Shown piece by piece: positions 27,661-36,779 of a stretch of 64,000 nucleotides of DNA. The translations under genes and the position numbers were made by a program. Location: NCBI RefSeq assembly GCF_026283965.1, contig NZ_JAPDPD010000002.1, positions 124,001 through 188,000 on the forward strand. Direction: 5' to 3'. How positions within the stretch are numbered: the first letter of the stretch is position 1; each line of letters starts with the position of its first letter. The notes beneath the pieces were generated by a model. That model did not search any database and was not told the origin of the DNA. It worked only from the letters and a program-made list of their open reading frames with translations. The stretch comes from Dyella subtropica. GTDB lineage: Bacteria > Pseudomonadota > Gammaproteobacteria > Xanthomonadales > Rhodanobacteraceae.

Positions 27661-28379
27661 TGCGCGGCCTGCTGATCGCCATCGGCTTCCTCACGCGTAT
27701 TCCGGTGCCGGCCGATGGCTTCGGCGATCCGCAGGCACGATCCCGCTCGTTGCTGTGGTATCCGCTGGTCGGTTTGCTGATCGGTGCGCTGTTGTATGCG
27801 CTGGCCTGGGCCGCGCATGGCTGGCCGCCGATGTTGTCGTCCGCGATGGTGCTTGTCGCCTGGGTGGCAGTGACGGGTGCGTTGCATCTGGACGGTCTGG
27901 CCGACAGTGCGGATGCATGGATCGGCGGTCTCGGCGATCGCGAGCGCACGCTGGCGATCATGAAGGATCCGCGGTGTGGCCCTGCTGGCGTGGTGGCGCT
28001 GGTCTTGGTCTTGCTGTTGAAGTTTGCTGCGCTGGCTAGCGTGCCGGTGAGTTTGGGCTTGCTGTTGGCGCCGTTGCTAGGGCGCGCCGTGCTCACCGTT
28101 GCGTTTCTGACGACGCCATATGTGCGTAGCGGTGGACTTGGTAGCGGTTTGATGGATGCGCCGCGCGTGGCCTGTTTAGGCATGCTCGCGCTGGTCGCGT
28201 TGGGATGCGTCGTCACAGGATGGCGTAGCGTGCTGGCGCTGACCGTTGCCATGCTGGTGGTTGCCTTGTGGCGGCGGGCTGGTATGCAACGTCTCGGTGG
28301 CATGACCGGCGATACCTGCGGCGCGCTCACCGAACTGACCGAAGCGGCTGTGCTGGTGGCACTAGCGGCGAGTGCGTGA
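27660..28379 (+). CDS. cobS: Adenosylcobinamide-GDP ribazoletransferase (cobalamin synthase)
   Basis: A polytopic inner-membrane enzyme of 239 residues that condenses adenosylcobinamide-GDP with alpha-ribazole (phosphate) to give cobalamin (phosphate). It starts with GLLIAIGFLTRIPVP and has the family motif GALHLDGLADSADAWIGG, whose acidic residues bind magnesium, followed by RERTLAIMKDPRCGPAG. RRAGMQRLGGMTGDTCGALTEL is also typical. The ATG shares its first base with the cobC stop. Last gene of the operon; it converges on the TonB receptor with a 24-bp gap that holds no obvious terminator. Confidence 0.95.
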   Translation: MRGLLIAIGFLTRIPVPADGFGDPQARSRSLLWYPLVGLLIGALLYALAWAAHGWPPMLSSAMVLVAWVAVTGALHLDGLADSADAWIGGLGDRERTLAIMKDPRCGPAGVVALVLVLLLKFAALASVPVSLGLLLAPLLGRAVLTVAFLTTPYVRSGGLGSGLMDAPRVACLGMLALVALGCVVTGWRSVLALTVAMLVVALWRRAGMQRLGGMTGDTCGALTELTEAAVLVALAASA

Positions 28380-28403
28380 ACACTCGCCGCCAGTGCGTGG
28401 TGC

Positions 28404-30845
28404 TTACCAGCGGTAAGCCACCTTGCCGTACACATAGGCGCCGTTGAAGCCGAATGGCGAGAACACCGAGTAGGGCAAGGTGCCGTTGTTGTCGTTGGCG
28501 TGGATCACCTTGTCGGGATAGGTGTTGAACACGTTGTCCGCGCCCAGGCTGAAGGTCCAGCGATCCAGGTTGTAGTTCAGCGCTAGGTCGAGCAGCCACT
28601 TGCTGCTGAAGGTCTGGTCGAACTGCGCGCTGGTCGAGTTGTACGAAGTGAACTTGCCGTACCGGGTCACCGTGCCGCTCACGCTCCAGCGGTCGATGCT
28701 GTACAGGCCGTTGAGGATCAGCTTGCTGCGCGGGGTGGAGTCGGCGAGCAGGCCGAACTGGTCGCGGCGGTCGATACGCTTGAGGTTGAGCCCCAGCGTG
28801 TTGAGGATGGCCGGGTTCGGCTTGACGTCGATGACCTTGTTCTTGTTGTAGTTGTAGCTCAGCGTGGTCTGCAGCGTGCCGGCGTTGCCGAAGTCGAAGC
28901 GATAGCTGCCGACCAGGTCCACGCCGCGCGTGCGGGTGTCCACCGCATTGGTGAAGTAGGCGATGCCGCTGTAGTTGAGATCGGTGACGCCATTGGCCGA
29001 CAGGTAGGCATGTACTTGGGGTGAGTTGGTGGCGAGGTTGCTCGACAGCGAAATGCGGTTGTCGATCCTGATCTGGTACAGGTCGATGCTGAGGTTCAGC
29101 GGATCGATCGGGTTCCACACCGCACCGACGGTGAAGTTGCGCGACTTCTCCGGCTTCAGCGCTTGTCCGCCAAGTAGCTGAGCGACTTTGCTGGTCGAGG
29201 GCACGATGCCGGTGTTGTAGATGCCCGGTGGCAGACCGAGCGAATTGCCTGCGCCGTAGTACAGCGACGAGACGTAAGAGTAGTTCTGCTGGGCCAGCGA
29301 CGGCGCGCGGAAGCCGGTGGACGCACTGGCGCGCAGGGCGAAGCGGTCGGTGAAGTCGTAGCGTCCGGCCAGCGAGCCGGAGGTGGTGCTGCCGAAGTCC
29401 GAGTAGTCCTCGTGCCGCACCGCGATCGAGGTGCCCAGCTTGTCGGTGAGATTGGTTTCCAGGCTGATGTACTCGGCCACGTCATGACGCGAGTGCGAAC
29501 CCGCGTTGGCCGGCTGGAAGCCACCGAAACCTTGCGCGCCGCCAGAGACGCCCGAGGTGCCGGTGTAGTACGAGGACAGATCCCCCGCGACGATCTTGTA
29601 GCTCTGGCGCAGGTATTCCGCACCGAACGCGAGCGTCACCGGATTGGGCAGGAAGCTGGTGGACAGCTCCTTGGCGATGTCCACGTCGAACGACTGCTGC
29701 GCGGCGGACAGGATGCCGTCGTGGAACTGCGTGGGGCTGTAGCCGAAGTCGTGCAGGAAGGCGCGGTTCACGCTTTGCCGGGTGCCGTAGGAGACGCGAT
29801 TGCGCCCATAGTTGCCGCTGACGTCCCAGCGCCAGCCGCCGCTGGTCTTGCCGCGCAGGCCGAGCACCAGCGATTGGTCCAGCGAATCGGCGTTCTCCAG
29901 CGGCAGGTAGCCGTTGGGGTAGAGCGACGGCACCGAGTTGCTGTTGGCCAGGTTGCGGAAGAACGCCGGCGAGGTGCTGTCACGCTTGCCGACGTGGCCG
30001 AACGCATAGAGCTCCACGGCGGGTGTGATGTTGTACTGGCTATTGAGGAACAGGTTGTGGTCGCCGACGACGGGGTCGCCGAAGCGCTGTGTAGTGCCTT
30101 CCCAGGCGCGGGTGCGATTGGGTGCCGCGCGGTTGGTGTAATCCTGGTGGCCGTCCTGCACGGTGAAGCGCAGCCAGCCCTGGTCGTTGTTCAGCGGGAT
30201 ACCGAAGTTGGCCGAGGCCTGCCATTGCCGGCCATCGCCCGCGGAGTATTGGCCGCCGCCGACTTCGGCGCTGCCGCCTTTGGCACCGCGCTTGAGCACG
30301 ATATTGATCACGCCAGCGATGGCGTCGGAGCCGTATTGTGCGGAAGCGCCGTCGCGCAGCACTTCGAGGTGATCGATCGCTGCCATCGGGATGGTGTTGA
30401 GATCCACCGCCTGCGAGCCGCGGCCAAGCACACCGTTGGTCAGGATGATGGCGCCGGGATGCCAGCGCTTGCCGTTCACCAGTACCAGTACCTGGTCGGG
30501 CGACAGGCCGCGCAGCTGCGCGGGGCGCTGCGAATCGGCGGTGTCGGCGGCCGCGGGGCGCGGAAAAGTGAGCGAAGGAATGATGCGGGCGAGTGCGGTG
30601 GACAGCTCGGTGGTGCCGGTTTCCTGCAGGACCTTGGCCGAGACCACATCGATGGGCGTCAGCGAGCTGCTTTCCGTGCGATTGTCGGCGCGGGTGCCGG
30701 TGACGATGACGGGTCCGAGGTTCTTGGCTTTGTCCGCGGCGGGGCCGGGCGTAGCATCTTGCGCTTGAGCGGTGTGGGTCGATAGAGCGAGTAGAAGGGC
30801 GATAGCGAGCGTAGTCGGTGCGGTCTTGCGATAAGGCCTGTACAT
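28404..30845 (-). CDS. TonB-dependent receptor of unknown substrate
   Basis: An 813-residue outer-membrane receptor. A signal peptide ends at AQAQDA (near residue 29). The TonB-box region (PVIVTGTRADN) is followed by the plug: IDVVSAKVLQETGTTELSTAL, LRGLSPDQVLVLVNGKRWHP, IDHLEVLRDGASAQYGSDAI, AGVINIVLKRG. The barrel ends in a terminal Trp (GKVAYRW), the signal for BAM insertion. GGGGAG precedes the ATG. The NGKRWHPGA loop and AQYGSDAIAGV are typical of the large xanthomonad receptor families for varied carbohydrates or siderophores, so no substrate is assigned. It converges on cobS but has no cobalamin riboswitch upstream. Confidence 0.88.
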   Translation of the reverse strand: MYRPYRKTAPTTLAIALLLALSTHTAQAQDATPGPAADKAKNLGPVIVTGTRADNRTESSSLTPIDVVSAKVLQETGTTELSTALARIIPSLTFPRPAAADTADSQRPAQLRGLSPDQVLVLVNGKRWHPGAIILTNGVLGRGSQAVDLNTIPMAAIDHLEVLRDGASAQYGSDAIAGVINIVLKRGAKGGSAEVGGGQYSAGDGRQWQASANFGIPLNNDQGWLRFTVQDGHQDYTNRAAPNRTRAWEGTTQRFGDPVVGDHNLFLNSQYNITPAVELYAFGHVGKRDSTSPAFFRNLANSNSVPSLYPNGYLPLENADSLDQSLVLGLRGKTSGGWRWDVSGNYGRNRVSYGTRQSVNRAFLHDFGYSPTQFHDGILSAAQQSFDVDIAKELSTSFLPNPVTLAFGAEYLRQSYKIVAGDLSSYYTGTSGVSGGAQGFGGFQPANAGSHSRHDVAEYISLETNLTDKLGTSIAVRHEDYSDFGSTTSGSLAGRYDFTDRFALRASASTGFRAPSLAQQNYSYVSSLYYGAGNSLGLPPGIYNTGIVPSTSKVAQLLGGQALKPEKSRNFTVGAVWNPIDPLNLSIDLYQIRIDNRISLSSNLATNSPQVHAYLSANGVTDLNYSGIAYFTNAVDTRTRGVDLVGSYRFDFGNAGTLQTTLSYNYNKNKVIDVKPNPAILNTLGLNLKRIDRRDQFGLLADSTPRSKLILNGLYSIDRWSVSGTVTRYGKFTSYNSTSAQFDQTFSSKWLLDLALNYNLDRWTFSLGADNVFNTYPDKVIHANDNNGTLPYSVFSPFGFNGAYVYGKVAYRW

Positions 30846-30912
30846 CGGTTCTCCCCAGTGATGCTGTGTCGCAGCAATGGCAGGCTAGATCCCGCCAGCT
30901 TGTCGCGTCAAT

Positions 30913-30928
30913 AGCCGTTTAGACGTCC
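30913..30928. promoter_or_regulatory. Tandem 8-bp MetJ-box-like sequence upstream of the TonB receptor
   Basis: AGCCGTTT followed directly by AGACGTCC resembles two adjacent MetJ boxes (AGACGTCT), with six and seven of eight matches. It lies 68 bp upstream of the receptor start. MetJ is not generally reported from Xanthomonadales, so this may be chance; it is recorded because the tandem spacing is right. Confidence 0.2.
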
Positions 30929-31076
30929 AAGTAGTGTCGCGCTTCTGCTTCTGGGCTCCGTACGGAGTCGAGGGCAGGGGTATCTTCAAGGGGGCGAGGA
31001 CATTGAAATCCCGCCCGCTGACTCGATAATGCCGGGGTGCCGGCGCCCGCGCCGGTCAGGTAAACCTGGAGTCTCC

Positions 31077-31349
31077 ATGCCGATCTATGAATTCGAATGC
31101 AGCGGTTGCGGCCATCGTTTTGACCGCCTGCAGAAACTGTCCGACCCCGATCCGACCGATTGCCCGCAATGTGCCGTGCCCAAGGTGCAGCGCCGGTTGA
31201 GTGCGCCCTCATTCCGCCTGGCCGGCGGTGGCTGGTACGAGACGGACTTCAAAAAGGACGGGGACAAGAAGCGCAACCTGGCCGGTGACGCCGGTGCCGC
31301 GCCGAGCGCGCCAGCCCCTGCCAGCACTCCGTCGACGACGACTGAATGA
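31077..31349 (+). CDS. FmdB-family zinc ribbon protein
   Basis: A 90-residue small protein. The N-terminal half is an FmdB/CxxC zinc ribbon: MPIYEFECSGCGHRFDRLQK with Cys9 and Cys12, then DCPQCAVPKVQRRLS with the second Cys pair. The C-terminal 40 residues are a low-complexity Ala/Pro/Thr tail after the conserved GGGWYETDFK. Members are called putative regulatory proteins, but their role is not settled. GGAG lies six bases before the ATG. In many proteobacteria this gene directly precedes aspS; here a DUF3011 gene is inserted between. Confidence 0.88.
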   Translation: MPIYEFECSGCGHRFDRLQKLSDPDPTDCPQCAVPKVQRRLSAPSFRLAGGGWYETDFKKDGDKKRNLAGDAGAAPSAPAPASTPSTTTE

Positions 31350-31454
31350 CGTCCTACCGGCCGCAAATTCATGGCGGCCGGACCGCAAAATATTCAATCC
31401 CGGTTGCCTGAGTTCCGGTAGCGTGGTGCCACGATCAACACATGGGTGGACACA

Positions 31455-32048
31455 ATGAGCGCGATGGGTAGGGGGATGTGGATGGTGGCTGCGGGTGCCA
31501 TCGCCGGCTTAGGCATGATGATGGCGCCGCCGGTGCAGTCCCAGGATCGCGGTGACGTGGTCTATTGCGCCAGCGGCGACGGTCAGTTCACTCGTTGCCG
31601 GACGCCGTGGCCGGAGTCCGATCTGTCCCAGCAGCTGTCCAAGGCCAGTTGCGTGCGCGGCCAGAGCTGGGAATCGGAGCGCTACACGGTATGGGTGGAC
31701 CATGGCTGCCGCGCCAACTTCATCCCGGCGCGCGGCTGGGGCAATGGCCGCCGGGAGCGGGATGACGATGATGACGACCGCGGCCGCGACCGCGATCGCC
31801 GCCCCGACTGGGATGGCGGCTGGCGTCCGGGGCCGGACTGGGATCGTCCGATCCAGTTGCGTTGCGAGAGCCATAGCGATCGCTACCAGATGTGCCAGGT
31901 CGACGTAGGCCGCAACGGCAACGTGCGCCTAGTCCGCCAGCTCTCCGACAGTAGCTGCCAAGAGGGCGAGACCTGGGGCTGGAACCGCGCTGGCGTATGG
32001 GTGGACGACGGTTGCCGCGGCATCTTCGTGGTCGATCGGCGTTGGTAA
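31455..32048 (+). CDS. DUF3011 domain-containing secreted protein
   Basis: A 197-residue exported protein of unknown function. A signal peptide (hydrophobic stretch MWMVAAGAIAGLGMMM, cleavage near QSQ) is followed by two DUF3011-like repeats: YCASGDGQFTRCRTPW...LSKASCVRGQSWE...VWVDHGCRANF and the matching LRCESHSDRYQMCQVD...LSDSSCQEGETWG...VWVDDGCRGIF. Each has four cysteines in the same pattern, suggesting paired disulfides. A strongly charged Asp/Arg linker (six Asp in a row) joins them. ATG at 31455 has GGGTGGA upstream; a GTG at 31446 is in frame. A 9-bp stem hairpin follows the gene. Confidence 0.8.
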   Translation: MSAMGRGMWMVAAGAIAGLGMMMAPPVQSQDRGDVVYCASGDGQFTRCRTPWPESDLSQQLSKASCVRGQSWESERYTVWVDHGCRANFIPARGWGNGRRERDDDDDDRGRDRDRRPDWDGGWRPGPDWDRPIQLRCESHSDRYQMCQVDVGRNGNVRLVRQLSDSSCQEGETWGWNRAGVWVDDGCRGIFVVDRRW

Positions 32049-32058
32049 GCGCCTGATG

Positions 32059-32081
32059 GCCCAGGGCGTTGAGCCCTGGGC
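32059..32081. terminator. GC hairpin between DUF3011 gene and aspS
   Basis: GCCCAGGGC (32059-32067) and GCCCTGGGC (32073-32081) form a perfect 9-bp stem around GTTGA. There is no T-tract, so it may be a weak or factor-assisted terminator or a transcript-stabilising element. Confidence 0.5.
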
Positions 32082-32176
32082 TGCCACCGTGGAGGCCGTG
32101 TTCGCCTGCCACGGTGTTAACATTCCGGGTCTTTTCACCGTCTCACGCCGCCGCGGCGGCCCGGAGTTCCAAGCGC

Positions 32177-33949
<1,773 letters not shown>

Positions 33950-34051
33950 GTCATCGCGGCGAGGCATCGTCGGGCACCTGCGGGTGGGTTCGCATCACGT
34001 ATGCGGGCCCGCTTCTATAGTTTCATTCCTCCCGACGCGCTCTCCCAGGCC

Positions 34052-34130
34052 TAAGGATGCTCTGATCTATTCAACGCAGGCGAGCTGACACAGCGGTGAC
34101 GCCTACGTCGAATAGATCAGAGCATCCTTA
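34052..34130. repeat. 31-bp inverted repeat abutting the hydrolase start codon
   Basis: Arms 34052-34082 and 34100-34130 are complementary over 31 bp with two mismatches; the outer 21 bp (taaggatgctctgatctatt plus c) match exactly. The 17-base loop reads agctgacacagcggtga. The right arm ends one base before the ATG of the alpha/beta hydrolase gene, so no normal Shine-Dalgarno is present. It looks like a small non-autonomous palindromic element. Confidence 0.9.
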
Positions 34131-34131
34131 A

Positions 34132-34773
34132 ATGACCGATCACGTAATCCTGTTGCATGGCCTGTGGATGCGCGGCTTCGCGCTGATCAGGCTGCACCGC
34201 CGGCTGATGGAGGCGGGTTTTCGCGTGCATCGCTTCGACTATATGAGTGTGGCGGCCACGCAGGAGCGTATCCTCGGCCGCCTGCAGGCGCACATGCAGG
34301 AGCTGGCGCCGGAAGAGGGTTCAGTGCACCTGGTGGGTCATAGTCTGGGTGGCCTGCTCGCCTTGCGCGCCTGCGCCGATGACGTGCCACTGCCGCCCGG
34401 GCGCATCGTCTGTCTTGGTTCGCCGCTCAAGGGCAGTGCTGCGGCGCGGGCGTTTGCCGATCTCGGCGGGCGCGGCGGCGGCGTGTTGCTGGGGCATAAC
34501 CGGGCGTTGCTGGAGCACGGCTTCGACCAGTGGACCGGTGCGCGCGAAGTGGGTGTTATCGCCGGCCGCATGCCGATCGGGCTGGGCGTGGTGCTGGGTC
34601 AGTTCGCTGGCGAACACGACGGCACGGTGGCGGTGGCCGAGACCGAGTTGCCTGGCGTGGCCGATCATTGCGTGGTTGAGGCCAATCATACGGGGCTGCT
34701 GTTCTCAGCTGAGGCGGGGCGGCAGATCACGCAGTTTCTGCGGCACGGGCGTTTCGAGCACGCCGGAGCCTGA
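34132..34773 (+). CDS. Alpha/beta hydrolase (lipase-like)
   Basis: A 213-residue alpha/beta-hydrolase-fold protein. The oxyanion-hole motif HVILLHGLWMRG sits at the N-terminus and the nucleophile elbow VHLVGHSLGGLLAL carries the catalytic Ser. The acid and the base are probably in GEHDGTVAVAE and EANHTGLLFS near the end. It resembles small cytoplasmic lipase/acyltransferase-like proteins next to housekeeping genes in this group; the substrate is unknown. The start codon is preceded by one arm of a 31-bp inverted repeat rather than by a recognisable ribosome-binding site, so its translation may be poor or regulated. Confidence 0.8.
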   Translation: MTDHVILLHGLWMRGFALIRLHRRLMEAGFRVHRFDYMSVAATQERILGRLQAHMQELAPEEGSVHLVGHSLGGLLALRACADDVPLPPGRIVCLGSPLKGSAAARAFADLGGRGGGVLLGHNRALLEHGFDQWTGAREVGVIAGRMPIGLGVVLGQFAGEHDGTVAVAETELPGVADHCVVEANHTGLLFSAEAGRQITQFLRHGRFEHAGA

Positions 34774-34884
34774 GCGCTCGTATTTGGGGCATCTGATCCA
34801 TGCGATTTGTGCCGCCTTGCCAGCTTGTGGGCCGAAAGAGATAAAATTCGCCCCTTGTCCTATACATAAGTTCAGGAAATCGTC

Positions 34885-35619
34885 ATGGGTAGAGGCCCGT
34901 CCATCGAAGGTCGCAAGAATGCCGAAGACGCCAAGCGCGCCAAGGTGTTCACCAAGCTGATCCGCGAAATCACCGTAGCTACGCGTGCCGGTGTCGCCGA
35001 TCCTGCGGCCAACCCGCGCCTGCGCGCTGCGGTGGACAAGGCGCTGTCGGCCAACATGACCAAGGACACCATCGAGCGCGCGATCAAGCGCGGCTCCGGT
35101 GCCGATGGCGGCACTGCCATGGAAGAGCTGCGCTATGAGGGCTACGGCCCGGGCGGTGTGGCGCTGATCATCGACTGCTTCACCGACAACCAGACGCGTA
35201 CTGTCGCCGACGTGCGCAGTGTGCTGAACAAGAACGGCGGCAATCTGGGCACCAGCAATTCCGTGGCATTCCAGTTCACCCGCTGCGGCGAGCTGGTGTT
35301 CGCCACGGGTGGTGACGCGGCGAAGGAAGAGAAAGTACTGGAGGCTGCGCTCGACGCCGGTGCCGACGACGTGATCAATGAGCACGGTGAAAGCACCGTG
35401 GTGTGCGCGCCGGAACATTTCGAAGCCGTGCAGCAGGCGCTGATCGCCGCCGGCCTGAACGCCCAGCACGCTGGCGTTGGCATGCGTCCGAACAATCGGG
35501 TGGCGGTAGCCGACGAAGTGCTGGAGCAGTTGCTCGTCCTGATCGAGAAGCTCGACGCACTCGATGACGTGAGCGAGGTTTCTCACAACGCCTTGCTGCC
35601 GGCCGAGGCCGCACACTAA
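34885..35619 (+). CDS. yebC: YebC/PmpR (TACO1) family protein
   Basis: A 244-residue protein of the universal YebC family, described as a transcriptional regulator and as a factor that relieves ribosome stalling on proline-rich stretches. It starts [24 protein letters not shown], close to the family MAGHSKWANIKHRK start but with a distinct first ten residues. [22 protein letters not shown] and [19 protein letters not shown] are the conserved blocks. AGGAA precedes the ATG. A possible promoter (TTGCCA, 19 bases, TAAAAT at 34843-34848) lies upstream. It precedes ruvC, the usual order. Confidence 0.93.
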   Translation: MGRGPSIEGRKNAEDAKRAKVFTKLIREITVATRAGVADPAANPRLRAAVDKALSANMTKDTIERAIKRGSGADGGTAMEELRYEGYGPGGVALIIDCFTDNQTRTVADVRSVLNKNGGNLGTSNSVAFQFTRCGELVFATGGDAAKEEKVLEAALDAGADDVINEHGESTVVCAPEHFEAVQQALIAAGLNAQHAGVGMRPNNRVAVADEVLEQLLVLIEKLDALDDVSEVSHNALLPAEAAH

Positions 35620-35660
35620 GTCCGCACGGGCCGCTGCTGGCCCGTGGCGAACCTTCGCTC

Positions 35661-36182
35661 ATGACGCGCATTATCGGCATCGATCCGGGCAGTCAACGCA
35701 CCGGTGTGGGCATCATCGACGTCGATGCGGTGGGCAAGTTGTCCTATGTATTTCATGGTGCGCTGGCGGTCGCTGGCGAGGCCAGCTTCCCGCTGCGCCT
35801 GAAACGCATCTTTGACGAGCTGTGTGCCATCATCGCCGCGCATCGGCCGGAGGAGTGCGGCATCGAGCGCGTGTTCATGGCGCGCAATGCCGATTCGGCC
35901 TTGAAACTGGGGCAAGCAAGAGGCGCCGCGATTTGTGCGGTGGTGAGCCAGGGGATTGCGGTGCACGAATACGCAGCGACGGAAGTAAAGCAGGCGGTGG
36001 TAGGCAGTGGCCGTGGCGACAAGACCCAGGTTCAGCACATGATCGGCGTGTTGCTTGGTCTCAAGGGGCCGATGCAGGCCGATGCCGCCGATGCGCTGGC
36101 GATCGCCGTGACCCACGCACACACCCGTGCCAGCCTGGCTCGCGTGGGTATTCCGCGTACGGCCTGGAGGCGACGCCGATGA
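35661..36182 (+). CDS. ruvC: Holliday junction endonuclease RuvC
   Basis: A 173-residue resolvase that cuts Holliday junctions at homologous recombination sites. [20 protein letters not shown] carries the first catalytic Asp (residue 8), [26 protein letters not shown] the conserved Glu and the DNA-binding segment, and [15 protein letters not shown] the last Asp pair. It follows yebC by 41 bp. The ruvA start ATGA overlaps its stop by 4 bp, so the two are translationally coupled. Confidence 0.96.
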   Translation: MTRIIGIDPGSQRTGVGIIDVDAVGKLSYVFHGALAVAGEASFPLRLKRIFDELCAIIAAHRPEECGIERVFMARNADSALKLGQARGAAICAVVSQGIAVHEYAATEVKQAVVGSGRGDKTQVQHMIGVLLGLKGPMQADAADALAIAVTHAHTRASLARVGIPRTAWRRRR

Positions 36183-36778
36183 TCGGTCGTCTGCGCGGCA
36201 TTTTGGTGTCCAAGCAGCCGCCGTGGCTGCTGGTGGAAGTGGGTGGCGTCGGCTACGAGCTGGAAGCGCCCATGTCGACCATCTACGACCTGCCATCCAC
36301 CGGCAAGGAAGTGATCCTGCTCACCCACTATGCGGTGAAGGAAGACAGCGTGGCGTTGTACGGTTTCATGCACGAAGCCGAGCGCGCGCTGTTCCGCAAT
36401 CTGCTGAAAGTGAGTGGCATTGGCGCGAAGATCGCGCTGTCCGTGTTGTCCGGCGTCTCCACCAACGACTTTGCGCGTTTGGTGCAGGCCGGCGACGTGG
36501 TTGCCTTGACCAAGATCCCCGGCATCGGCAAGAAAACCGCCGAGCGCATCGTGGTGGAGCTGCGCGACCGTGTGGACGGCCTGGCCGTGAGCCTGTCGGG
36601 CGGTTCCGCCAAAACGAACGGCGCACCGCTCGATCCGGCAGGCGAGGCCACTGTGGCCTTGCAGCAGCTCGGCTACAAACCGGCTGAAGTAACGCGCCTG
36701 GTGCAGAAGGTCGCCGCCGATGGCGACAGCGCCGAATCGATTATCCGCAAGGCGCTGCGCGCCGCTCTAGGGACATGA
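36179..36778 (+). CDS. ruvA: Holliday junction branch migration protein RuvA
   Basis: The 199-residue tetrameric DNA-binding subunit of the RuvAB branch-migration complex. [29 protein letters not shown] opens the OB-fold domain. Two helix-hairpin-helix motifs follow: [20 protein letters not shown] and [19 protein letters not shown]. The C-terminal RuvB-binding three-helix domain is [20 protein letters not shown]. The start overlaps ruvC by 4 bp. Instead of ruvB, a potassium transporter gene follows with a single base between stop and start. Confidence 0.96.
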   Translation: MIGRLRGILVSKQPPWLLVEVGGVGYELEAPMSTIYDLPSTGKEVILLTHYAVKEDSVALYGFMHEAERALFRNLLKVSGIGAKIALSVLSGVSTNDFARLVQAGDVVALTKIPGIGKKTAERIVVELRDRVDGLAVSLSGGSAKTNGAPLDPAGEATVALQQLGYKPAEVTRLVQKVAADGDSAESIIRKALRAALGT

Positions 36779-36779
36779 C

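Noticed and set aside
30001-30928. Second cobalamin riboswitch upstream of the TonB receptor
   Set aside because: The region before the receptor start was read for the B12 box and the gccccc-gcaac core, and neither is present.
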